NCBI GenBank assembly: GCA_947095585.1
Contig: OX352765.1
Location: forward strand, 89,426,965-89,490,964
Source of the DNA: Nephrocerus scutellatus
Taxonomy: Eukaryota; Arthropoda; Insecta; Diptera; Pipunculidae
Reading direction: 5' to 3'
DNA: 64,000 nt
Part shown: in pieces, positions 44,700-55,525 of the stretch
Position numbering within the stretch: position 1 is the stretch's first letter
Layout: each line of letters begins with the position of its first letter
The notes under the pieces: generated by a model
The model's input: only the letters and a program-made list of their open reading frames with translations
Databases searched by the model: none
Told to the model about the DNA's origin: nothing
Position numbers and translations under genes: made by a program

Positions 44700-46140
44700 T
44701 TTCCAGATAAGATGATATTCATAAGAGACTTGCAATCGAAGCTTTTGGCTTCGTATAAAATACTGCTGCCGGCACCATGCATAGACGAAGTTAACAGAAC
44801 GATAAATGGTCTCAAGAATAATAAGGCCTTGGGATCAGATGGTATCCTAGCGGAGCTGATTAAAACAGGAGGTCCCGCAATACAGAAAGCAATTATTGAA
44901 CTAATAGTGCAAGTGTGGGAGGAAGAATCAATGCCAGAAGACTGGCAAAAAGGCATTCTCTTCCCCTATACATAAGAAAGGAGATATCAAAACATGCAGC
45001 AATTATCGTAGTATAACGTTGTTGTATACCACGTTTAAGATTTTCTCCTCTACCCTTCAATAGACGATGACCCCAAACGCTAAGGACATTTGGTCCATAC
45101 TAGTGTGGCTTCATCCCAGGCAAATCAACAACTGATCAGATTTACACTATCAGGCAGGTGATGGTAAAATGTCTAGATTTAAAGAACTCACTACACCATA
45201 ATTTTAGGTAGAGGTAGTTCGGCATCACAAATAAACTGACACGACTATGTAGGTTGACCATGACCATGGTTATAAGCCAAGTAAAAATATCGGGATCACT
45301 ATCAGGTCCATTCAACATCTATAACGGGCTCCGACAAGGGGATGGACTGACCTACGTCCTCTTCAACCGCCTGGCGTTGGAAAAAGTGTTCCGAGACTCT
45401 GACGTAACGGCGAGTGGAATAGTCTCCTATAAGTACATTAATATACTGGCTTACGCAGATTATATTGACATCGTTGTTAGAAATCCAAGAGCTGTACAGG
45501 AAACTTTCATTTAGATCGAGCGGGCGGCACGAAATCTGGGGCTACACACAAATGAGAACAAACAAAGTACTTGGTGGCCACATCTGCGAGCAGAAAATCC
45601 AACATTGGTTTCTCTATTAAAATATAGGAGCGTGCATTTGAAATAGTGCAGTCATTTAACTGTCTCGGGTCAACTGTAGCAACCGATAACAGCATGGAAC
45701 CAGAAATAAACGCACGGTTGCTTCAAGCCAACAATACCTACTTTAGTCTGTCAAGACTCTTTAATTCATGGACTCTAACTATAACATCCAAGCTGCTGGT
45801 AAATAAGACAATGGTCATACCAGTACATACATATGGATGCGAGACTTGTGTGCTTAGCGAAAAGCATTCCGACCTTTTAGTCGCGTTCGAGAGAAAAGTC
45901 TTCTGGAGAATTGTTTGCCCCATATGTGTGGAAGGACGATTCCGGAGACTCTATAAAGATGAGATCTACGAGCGTTACCGCGATGTCGACACCATGACGG
46001 GAATTATCTTCGGTAGGCAGGACACCTAGCTCGCATGAGCGAAGAGGATCCTGTTCGGAAAGTCCTTTGCAGTAGGATTTATGAAACACGAGAGCCACGC
46101 TGGCCAAGCCTATACTGGAAGGATGGCGTAGACCAGGGAA
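44700..46140 (+). mobile_element. RTE-like retrotransposon, longest family X remnant
   Basis: 44712-44975 is open: CIDEVNRTINGLKNNKALGS, DGILAELIKTGGPAIQKAII, VWEEESMPEDWQKGIL. 44975-45250 is shifted and broken (KKGDIKTCSNYRSITL, KSTTDQI-type fingers). 45254-45514 is open: KISGSLSGPFNIYNGLRQGD and INILAYADYIDIVV. The catalytic YADD (45452-45463) has become YADY, losing the second aspartate. 45646-46029 is open: SFNCLGSTVATDNSMEPEIN, TYGCETCVLSEKHSDLLVAF, ICVEGRFRRLYKDEIYERYR. The last part, 46025-46130, reads ARMSEEDPVRKVLCSRIYET in another frame. No GATGAT 3' tail is seen, unlike the copy ending at 31846. Motif A is badly decayed. Confidence 0.88.
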
Positions 46141-46144
46141 TTGA

Positions 46145-49100
46145 GGAATTAAGAAGACAAAACTAGGAGATGTCTATACATCATACAAACGCCGATGTGC
46201 TTATGCCAATTGCCTTTTGACAAACTTAGATAAATATCTCCTAAGAACCACAATAATATTAGCAGTACTTTCCATTGCATCAAGCGAAAGTTGGCTTTCA
46301 ATTTGTGCCTTATTAACAAACATTTCGATTTGGTCGTAAGCAGAAACAAAAACCTATACAAGGAGTCCTTATTGTTCTCTTTCAAATGCACTTAGATAAC
46401 TTAGTTACTCGTACAAGTGTGGAAACACTTGTACATGTCATTGTCAGTGGCATTTGTTCATCTAATCCCTTTCTGAATGCAGCTTTCATCCTCCACTTGA
46501 ACTGACATTAAAAACGTAATAGCCAAAACCGAAAATGGAGAAGGTCTTCTTGTCTATGAACTCGTATCAAACTAAACAGACAATAAACGATTTTACAAAA
46601 TTCCTTTAAAAAAACACACACACACAAGGAAATTCTCTTAAAAAAGCAATAGAATAATAAACTAACATCCTTCCTCACAGATGATGGCAAACAACCCGTC
46701 CCGACCGTATTGCAATGACCCAAAAGTCTCATATTTCTTATCAGAACAAGAACAGCAAAGGAAAAAGTCGATTCCACATCACTCCCCCCCCCCCTTACAG
46801 TTTATGAACATTTTTCTTAAAATGGACAAGGCGAAGAAGTCCAACAAGGCAGACACGCAGCGAAACAAGGCAGAAAGCAAGAAATTAAAAATAATAAGCG
46901 AGGAGCTGAGTAGAACGACGGGGCTTAAGTACTGCAAATGAGTTCAACGAGATGCGAAGGACAATATCCGCAGCGACAAGAAGTAACGCTACACGCAAGA
47001 GGACATTCCTAAGCAATTTTCCAAGATGAGAGCTTAAGTATAACTCTCCAACAAAAAAAAAATTCATTCAAATTTACTTTAAAATATGGCATAGTACGAA
47101 GGACCTTTTTTACAACAACAACCAAAAAAGCTACAATTACGAGAAAAAAAGAAAAGAAAAGAAAAGAAAGCGAAAAGCCGGAATTACTTTCAAGGGGCTA
47201 TTTATACTCATTGTAGTGTGTGTGTGTGTGTGTGGAACTTTCTCTTTCTTTCCTTTTTCTGTGCAATGCTGAATAGATCGCCTCAATAAAAGGCCAAGGT
47301 GCACCACTGAACCACCGAACATAATCGTAGGGCATGATGTGTCATCATTAGGAAGGTCAGGAAGTTTTCTGCTTTTCATCGTTCCTGATGCGTGCATTAC
47401 AGGGGTTTTTTTTTGTTCTTTTCATTTCGACCTTTTCGATATTTATTTCGATTTTCGAAGGCAATGACTATGTACATCCTGTAGATACATTACGTAGACG
47501 GGAATCCTTAATGCACATCATGTCCTGTATACAGATGACTAAGCATTCCTTCTTGTTGAGTTGGCAGGACAAATTACGAAAGTGACATGCCACTTTAAAG
47601 GGCAAATGGATATCCCGAGATATGACGATGCTGCGGATGGTATGGTTTGATAGCCACAATCATAACTGGAATCGTCAAAGTTCTCATCAAAGGAGTAATC
47701 AGTCGCCTCTCTATATATTGCTTTACTTAATCGTATTTCTAACAATTTGTTTTGTGAATTGAGTCCTGTGAAAGGGAGGCTACAAAAAAGTGGCATCTAA
47801 ATGAATAACAATAATAAAGCATATGATGGGGATTGTGCTATTAAGGATATTAAAAATGTTTATTAACATACAGTGCATTCTCGATTACCGCAACAAATAG
47901 AAATCGGTGATGCATGTGGCCGCTCAGTTTTACCTCATGACCCAAAATCGTCACTGTGGACTTTTCTCGTTGGGTCTATGTCTTTGTCAAATAAAGCAGA
48001 GACTTAAGACGACCTCAGGACCAATATCAAATGCGAAATTGCTGAGCATGTCAAAATTGCAGACCTATACACGTTATATGTCTATTCATGCGATACAGCG
48101 ACACCCGCCTTTTTCTTTGACTCTATAACTACGGTATCGATTCTGACCTCTAGGCATAAGATTCCTCGAGAGGTCGCGATTTCGTGCCGGCCGACATAAT
48201 CGATCAATAAAAGAGACTTACTTATTGTTCAACCTTAAATCCAATATGCTATTCTTAATCATAATCTTATAACAATAAACAAAATATAAATTGCGTTCAG
48301 CCATATCTTACGAACGTCAACCTTATTATGTCCTCCCATTGGAATTAGGATCAGTAATGAAAAGTCACCCTGTGCTTTGCTGAACGCTTGTTTGCAAATT
48401 AGACGCTTCAGAGACAATTGCTAGAGTCATTATATGCACATTGTTAAGCGACATAAACACAAACTTGTTGTACCAAATGCGTATTCAACAATTAACGCAA
48501 CTTGTCACGCCACCATTCACGTCATTGCACCTACTAATACCTTTTCTCTTTCGACCTTCACACCCATTTCATAAGTGTAGCGAAGAAGCGAAAAGTATTA
48601 GCCGAAGAAAAGAAACGTTTAGGCTTTAGCTTTTATCCTGTCATTGTGTCCATCGATACGAAGCCAAAGTGAAGCGTATGCAAGAACACCGTCTAACGAA
48701 GCACTAATCCTTTGGGGAGAAGAAAGATTAATGTCATCTCGGCGACGAGGCGACGACGACGACGACGACGACTTCTCGTTTTGTCCTTTGTTGGCTTTAT
48801 CCTCGCATTTTAACGCACTTTTAATGATAACAACAGCTCTTGCTTACTGTCTGGAATGGCTTAGTGATGGACGCACAAAGGAGAATCTGTAACAATGGCA
48901 CTAACAGAATGAATACTTACGTATACCTTCGTATAGAAATACAACTATAGGCGTGATAGCACGTTGAGAGAGTTATGTAATTTTCGCTTAATTCAGTCAT
49001 TCAGTTGGCTGTTTTGATGTTGAAGCAAAAATCTTTTGCGACATTTAATACAAAAGAATTCCAATAACCCATTAGTGGGTGTTCGTGGGAGAGTAATCTA

Positions 49101-49350
49101 CTTTGTGACTGATTGAGATGTAATGGAGCGTAAGATTAATCTATGACTCGCTATTATTATATCCGCAGCCAGAGATGAAATGTGCACAGTTCGGAATATA
49201 TTTCAGAGTTAAAGCTCAGCATATTATATCATATATATATATATATATATATATAATAATATGCATTCATATTCATAGATATATATTTACACAAGAGCGC
49301 ATGAGTCACATACTTATATCATCATCTTATTTGGCTCTACAACCAAAAAG
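46145..49350. other. no gene recognised; several microsatellites
   Basis: Microsatellites: AC near 46614-46626, C-run near 46783-46794, AAAAG units near 47145-47168, GT at 47216-47234, GAC at 48751-48772, AT at 49230-49255. The K-rich ORF 46681-46941 has no recognisable domain. All other ORFs overlap or lack motifs. Confidence 0.5.
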
Positions 49351-50351
49351 TCCTCCCCACTGGTCCCGATGTTTAGCCGATGTCATCCATCCCTCACTCT
49401 GGGCGTCCTGGTCTACAGTCTAGAAAGGAGCATAAAGGAGCCTCTTTTGAACGGAAGAAGTTTGGAGTATCGTTCAAAACATAGGCATTTATTGATTATG
49501 AACTGCGGATTTTCTGGGGCGTTCGTGTAGAATAGCGGTCCATCTCGGGTAGCTTGTGAATATAGCGTAGTCAAAGCAGAGGTATTCGTTAGGATACAGC
49601 TAATATGCGGTTTTCATGTCTGAGTCATTCGTGTAGAACAAAGCACTTTGGGGTAGTTAGCAAGTACAACGTGGTCAGAACAGAGGTAATAGATTGACTT
49701 TTATTTTTATCAAAAAGATGTTCGTTTGTAACGAACGGTGGCTAGCGGTGTGCCTACCAGGAAGAAGTCTCTACCATTACAGCAGAATTTTCTTCTGTCT
49801 TACTGCCTTATTTATTTTCAACTTCTAGGAATTTAAGTTATTACCGCTCGCAAAAATTCCTCCCCACTGGTCCCGATGTTTAGCCGATGTCATCCATCCC
49901 TCACTCTGGGCGTCCTGGTCTACAGTCTAGAAAGGAGCATAAAGGAGCCTCTTTTGAACGGAAGAAGTTTGGAGTATCGTTCAAAACATAGGCATTTATT
50001 GATTATGAACTGCGGATTTTCTGGGGCGTTCGTGTAGAATAGCGGTCCATCTCGGGTAGCTTGTGAATATAGCGTAGTCAAAGCAGAGGTATTCGTTAGG
50101 ATACAGCTAATATGCGGTTTTCATGTCTGAGTCATTCGTGTAGAACAAAGCACTTTGGGGTAGTTAGCAAGTACAACGTGGTCAGAACAGAGGTAATAGA
50201 TTGACTTTTATTTTTATCAAAAAGATGTTCGTTTGTAACGAACGGTGGCTAGCGGTGTGCCTACCAGGAAGAAGTCTCTACCATTACAGCAGAATTTTCT
50301 TCTGTCTTACTGCCTTATTTATTTTCAACTTCTAGGAATTTAAGTTATTAC
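49351..50351. repeat. two apparently identical 494-bp direct repeats separated by 13 bp
   Basis: Copy one is 49351-49844 and copy two 49858-50351, at a constant offset of 507 bp. By eye I found no mismatch. The unit starts TCCTCCCCACTGGTCCCGAT and ends GGAATTTAAGTTATTAC. Inside each copy a shorter diverged repeat occurs twice: TTCGTGTAGAATAGCGGTCC... and TTCGTGTAGAACAAAGCACT..., both ending in AGAGGTA. There is no long ORF. Possibilities are tandem LTR-like units, a recent tandem duplication or an assembly artefact. Canonical TG...CA ends were not established. Confidence 0.95.
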
Positions 50352-50834
50352 GAGCGAAAAATAAAGTAAATATGGTACACATATATTCTTAGTGTACTAA
50401 CTTCTAAATGTTCAAATCCATAGTTTTTGGGGTCGGTGAGAGGAACAATGTTTATAGAACGAGAGAAGTGGGGTTTTTTGTTATTTAGGCGCACGCTTCC
50501 AGAGATTTCGAAGGCACTGATCATCTGGCTTAAAAGTACATATGATAGGATGCTGTATATGTGATATACCGTTGCCGTCTACTGCTGTATTCACATGAAC
50601 GGTTGAGTTGATATCTGAAGCAATCAAGATGTAGAGCCATCAATGTCAGTTTAAGAGCACAGTATTTTAGTTTGTGAGTACTCGGTTGGGAACTCAACTC
50701 CACCCACCACAACACCTTATATCCAAATATTTCCAAGGTGGAAATCCCTTGAAACATGCTCTAATTATTAAAACAACAGTGCGTGTAACCTTTACACACA
50801 GTGTAAGTGAAACGTCGTTGATGTTGTGTTGTAA
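50352..50834. other. no gene recognised
   Basis: A minus-strand ORF at 50530-50757 shows no motif. Confidence 0.4.
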
Positions 50835-51250
50835 AAAGACCCTCAAGAGACCCATAAAAGACCCCAAATGACTCCCAAAATAATCATAAAAAGACCCTCA
50901 AAAGACCCCAACAGACCGTCAAAATATCCCAAAAAGACCAGCAAAACACTCGACAAAAGACCATCGAAAGATGCTCAAAAGACTCTTCAAATGCTCACCA
51001 AAATACCCTCAAAAGACCATAAGAAGAACCTCAAAAAAACCCAAAAAGACTTACAAAAGACCCCCAAAATACCCTCAAAATACCCCTAAAATGCCCTTAA
51101 AAACTCCTAAAAGACCTTCAAAAAACTCCCCAAAAGACCCCAAAGAGACCCTCAGAAGACCCCAAAAAGACACCTAAAAGACTTCCAAAAGACTTCCCAA
51201 AATACCCCCAAATACCCCGAAAGACCCCCAAACACCCACAAAACACCGGT
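50835..51250 (-). repeat. satellite array 3, inverted relative to arrays 1 and 2
   Basis: The plus strand reads AAAGACCCTCAAGAGACCC, AAAAGACCCCAAAAAGACC and similar, the reverse complement of the GGTCTTGAGGG unit. It is more A-rich than arrays 1 and 2, so it is a diverged subfamily. It ends directly at the T5 end of SINE-like copy 3. Confidence 0.88.
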
Positions 51251-51251
51251 G

Positions 51252-51334
51252 AAAAATACTTTTGGTGTTACTGTGATTCGAAAAATTAACCCTTGCTCAG
51301 TAGTCATGCGCTTTTCCACTGAGCCACAGCGCCC
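51252..51334 (-). mobile_element. tRNA-headed SINE-like unit, copy 3
   Basis: Read on the minus strand from 51334: GGGCGCTGTGGCTCAGTGGA holds the A box; TTTTTCGAATCACAGTAACA holds a degenerate B box; AAAAGTATTTTTCACC ends it, with the T5 run at 51256-51252. The length of 83 nt equals copy 1. Beyond the T5 run, satellite array 3 begins at once. Confidence 0.75.
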
Positions 51335-51370
51335 AAAAACGGCTTTGTTCGCAAAATTACAGACCTTAAT

Positions 51371-51596
51371 GACCATATCCCAGAATTTCCTTAGGAACAT
51401 TTCTTACAGTCGCAACATAGTACTACATAACAAATTTCATACAAATCGGTTGAGAAGTGTCTTAGTTCCTTCTAGAAATTCCATGACCGTATCCCAGAAT
51501 GTCCTTAGGAACAAATGTTATAGTCGCATCTTAGTCCTACATACCGAATTTAATAGAAATCGCTTGAGAAATTACTTAGTTACAAGAATTCAAAAA
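51371..51596. repeat. two-copy tandem duplication, 114-bp period
   Basis: GACCATATCCCAGAAT at 51371 and GACCGTATCCCAGAAT at 51485 begin the two copies. Both continue with TCCTTAGGAACA, AGTCGCA, CTACATA and a segment encoding HTNRLRS / NRNRLRN (AAATCGSTTGAGAA). That last string is common near the ends of insect repeats. Confidence 0.85.
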
Positions 51597-51599
51597 TGT

Positions 51600-54075
51600 A
51601 ACTCAAAATCGTAACATTTTTATTTTTGATACCGTGCTAAATTTTCTCCTCACTGCCGATTAAGTAGTTTCATGTGGAAAAACAAACCGTGTCAAGCTTG
51701 AATCTTTCTGCAAAACACCTTACTGCCTCGATTTCCTTTCACGAGCCATCATAGCATTGTTAGAAAGCCTGGAAAACCTTGTTGAAGCATAGAACAGATA
51801 TAGTCTAAATTCGCTGGTTCTTCTTTTAACGAATTGTTTGTTGTCGAGTGCCATGCTTGCAGGTATTAAGAGAAAAGCTAATATATGGCAAAATTACAAA
51901 TGCAAGTGTCAACCTTCTTAATAGCATTTTACTTGACAAAGGTTCAGTTTCCACCATTACATCAGTGGGGGTGGCAGTGTATTAGGAACGGCTGAATAGA
52001 ATCTGAAACTACGGTTCTCAGATGGGCAGTTGGGTCTTACATCACAAGTGGGTGGGCTTATCGGTAGCACCAAGCACACTCTCACTTTACGTATTTGGCT
52101 TTGGTAAAGAATTTTAACATCACGTTCCCAGTTGAATGATGGTTAATTCAAACGAATGTACACCTTGGCAATTTGGCTTAGACAAATTAACATTATAGGC
52201 ATAAGGTTTACCATTAATTGACGCTGAACCAAATCTTGGTCTCAACTAAGACAATTGAATCTTTCAGTCAAACTTCATCATACAGCTAGCTAGCGTATAA
52301 CTAAACTTTGATATATTAAAATAAACAAAATAGAACACTCTCAATGAATTGTCTAAATGTTTTTTTATTTCGATTTATTAATTTATATGGACGACCCTTT
52401 AATTTCATTGACAAGTAAAATACAAATGATCGTAAATTATATTACCAAGTCGAGTTAATAACCCCTTTACTTACTGCATACCGCTATTATTTTAGTATTC
52501 CATCAATATTTCAATTTCAACATATAAACTCTCAATGCACAACGTTTTTTCACAACCGAAACCACAGAAATTCCACAAAATTCCCACCGGTTATGACACG
52601 TCAATACCTTATGAATAATTTCTAAATTGAATGCATATGACCCCAATCAAATGACTGCCAAACCAACTCTATGTTGACTGACACTACCAACACCACTACC
52701 ATTGAGAGCTAGCTATGAAAAAGTTAAATGGGGGTAACGACGAATACGATTCAGCACTACGCGTTGACATTGTCAGAAACAGATTAGCATTCGCGATGAA
52801 TTTCATTAAAATAAATTGAATTTTTTTTTGAATTTCAATTAAATTTGCATCCTTGTGACGAGCAGTGTACAGCTCATCCGGATGAATATCAATATCCAAT
52901 CAACATTGATTGCATGATTGAAAGTTTTGGTGAACACTGTTGCGAATGTAACATCATATATAGATGGATGTGAAATGGAAATACACATATGGTGGCAGTT
53001 TTTCGATAGAACTTCATGAATAGGATAGATTCATTCTATTGATAAAGGAATTGTGTCACTTGATAAGTGAGGAACTGATACTCTTTGTTGGTGTATTCTA
53101 GATATTTGTACCTTTTGAGTGGCAACCGTCGTTATCGGGCAACGTAGTGGATAAGCAGCAGATGAACTCCTGCAATACGTTAACACACTTTAGTATTCAT
53201 CTATCCAAGTTACACTCTACTCAACTCCTTTACACACACACTGAGCATCGTCCAGACCTTGTAACGATGTTCCCCAACGTAACACACCATATGTATAATT
53301 ATTTCAAACTGCCTGACCACATAATTCACGCATGGTTACTTGAATCCGAGCACAAGCAGAAAACCGCAAGCATATAATTTGCCCTATTTATATTTCGCTT
53401 CTGATTATATGGGAAATGTTTAAAATTCGCATACAGTTTTTCTAATTTACGGGTGTTGGATCGACAACCTTATAAAGGATACCAAGTGGTCAAATTCCGT
53501 GTGAATAGAACAGTGGTCAAGTTCTGTCCGAACCAGATGTAATTTATTTTTGGCTCGTGCTAAAAAAAGCACCAATTCATCCTAAGACTAGACGGCTGTT
53601 TCAAAACTGCGCAAAGATAAAAGTTTGTCTGTGTTCTCAGAAGCAGACCGTCCTAAACGATGTGGTCAACAACCCTTCCTCCTCCTCGCAGCTAGTGTCT
53701 TGACTAGGGACCTTCAGTTTTGCAAATTTATTGTGGTGTCTTAACCAGTCACCTTGAGTATTTCCTCTTCACTAACGTGTCTTGACAAACGGTGATGATT
53801 ATGCGATTATAGATAGCCTTGTTCTTAGCCTCTCGCATCAGAGCTTCTATCTTATGCGTCCACGTCGCGTCACTGGAAACTCGGACAAGTTAAAGGGAAC
53901 GATTTCGGTACCCAATCCGATTTGTATAAGCTTGGGTCGGGGCTAACTAAGAAGGGGACTTTCCTTGGTCGGCGGCGCTTCATGTCGACCTAGATTGCGG
54001 TTAGCCAATCAACACTCAACTGAATTAATTGGTTCTTGAAACTGATACAAGCCTCGGATACATATCGAATTTATC
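51600..54075. other. no gene recognised
   Basis: ORFs at 52696-52899 and 53147-53377 show no motif. 53640-54000 has a less AT-rich composition and may be untranslated or decayed element sequence, but I cannot name it. Confidence 0.35.
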
Positions 54076-54079
54076 AACA

Positions 54080-54735
54080 ATGACCACGGAAAAGGACACG
54101 TTTTGGAACTTGGAACATTTTCAAGACAACAACGCTTGCACAATTAACAAAAGAATATCGTAGATACCATCCAGAGAGTCTTAGTGCGATGGTCTGGAGT
54201 AGGGGAAAAACAAACATCTACCGACGAGTTTCTAATTTTTTCGGGTTAGCCTGCAGAAGAACACCATGCCAATGGAGTGGGATTTCTACTCACTTAAGCC
54301 GCGATAAGATCACTACAAGACTGGCAATCAATATCCGATAGAATTATTATTGCAAGATTTAAATCTACTGTTCGACAGGTCGTGTTTGTTTAAGCTTACG
54401 CACCGACGGAACAAGCCAACTCTGAAGAAAAAGACACGTTTTAATTGCGTCTAAATAATTCATTAGATCAACTACGGAAGAGTGAAATCGTTATTTTGAT
54501 GGGTGACCTTAACGCAGAAGTAGGCAGCGACAACAGTGATTGGGAACATGTCATGGGAGAGAATGGCCTTGGTTCTATGAATGACAATGAACCAATGAGG
54601 TTTGTTGATCTATGTTCTGATCGCAACCTCATCATTGGAGGCACAATTTTCCCCACAAAAACATCCACTAAACCACCTGGACCTCTCCTGATCACATGTA
54701 CAACAACCAGATTGATCACATCGCTACAAGCCGGT
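54080..54735 (+). mobile_element. RTE-like endonuclease remnant
   Basis: 54090-54340, in several frames: FGTWNI, LAQLTKEYRRYHPESLS, VRWSGVGEKQTSTDEFL, GVGFLLT. 54340-54440: SDRIIIARFKSTVRQVV, AYAPTEQANSEEKDTF. 54445-54660 is open: SLDQLRKSEIVILMGDLNAE, VGSDNSDWEHVMGENGLGSM, RFVDLCSDRNLIIGGTIFP. The metal-binding GDLNA motif is intact. 54660-54735 in a shifted frame: TTWTSPDHMYNNQIDHIA. The domain order is that of the RTE-type AP endonuclease and complements the C-terminal fragment at 11880-12145. The final SDH catalytic block is missing because an LOA-like fragment starts at about 54736. Confidence 0.88.
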
Positions 54736-55525
54736 AAAGTAGGAGCAGGAGTCTTCTGTGACAAGCTGAAAGTAAGCATCTCTGTCCGTCTACCTGATCG
54801 CTGCAGCGTATACCAGGCTAAGGTCATATCAATTGAAGAGGTTACGAGTTGGCTGAAGCATAATGTACTATCTTCAAATAAGATTATCATATTTACGTTG
54901 ACAGTCAGGCGACCATAAAATCGTTGAAGGCGGTCTCGCTGAAATCTAAGGTGGCGTTAAGCTGTCACTCCTCTCTTAACGAGATGAGGTAGGGAGTCCT
55001 ATCGCGACTTTGAAACTTGAGCTTCGGAAAGACGCAGAAACAATAACAAATGTAAGGTGGGAAAACACCGACACTTGTAATATTTCAAGACCGGTCTGAC
55101 CGAAACTGGACTTGAAGCGCTCAACTGCGCTTATTTCCCTACAAAGACGTGAACTAAGAACGGTTGCAGGGATAATGACAGGACACTGCCTTCTAGGGAA
55201 ACATGCGAGAAGGATAGGTGTCGAATATAATGACTTCTGCAGAAGTTGCATGGACGAGGATGAGGAGGAGGAGACCATAGAATATCTTCTCTGCTCATGT
55301 CCGGCACTAATTCACAGAAGGCACAAACACTCAGGTAAACGGTTAATGAATAACCTATCGATTTCGAAAACGGCAAAGTACGAGATATACTTCGATTCAT
55401 TAGGAACTCTGAATGGATCTTCTGAAAAGGGGAAAGGTATAAGATCCTGTGGTAACACAAAGAATAGCGAATGGCTTAAGTGAGCATTAACTGCCACCGC
55501 AACCTAACCTAACCTAACCTAACAC
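54736..55525 (+). mobile_element. LOA/I-like RNase H, tail and 3' end
   Basis: 54735-54900 is open: GKVGAGVFCDKLKVSISVRL, PDRCSVYQAKVISIEEVTSW, then in the next frame YVDSQATIKSLKAVSLKSKV (RNase H catalytic D in DSQ). The WVPGH block is missing; a deletion joins SSLNEM to LKLELRKDAE. 55112-55483 is open: LQRRELRTVAGIMTGHCLLG, KHARRIGVEYNDFCRSCMDE, ETIEYLLCSCPALIHRR. The C-x2-C and H-x4-C-x-C elements fit the terminal Cys-His motif, with Y in place of H. The 3' end is CCACCGC followed by four CCTAA-type units (55501-55523). The preceding RTE-like endonuclease belongs to another lineage. Confidence 0.85.

Noticed and set aside
46681..47040. K-rich frames resembling a non-LTR linker (DNIRSDKK)
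   Set aside because: Too few residues, no neighbouring RT or endonuclease, and low complexity.
54468..54890. 140-codon minus-strand ORF
   Set aside because: Antisense shadow of the RTE-like endonuclease and LOA-like RNase H frame.
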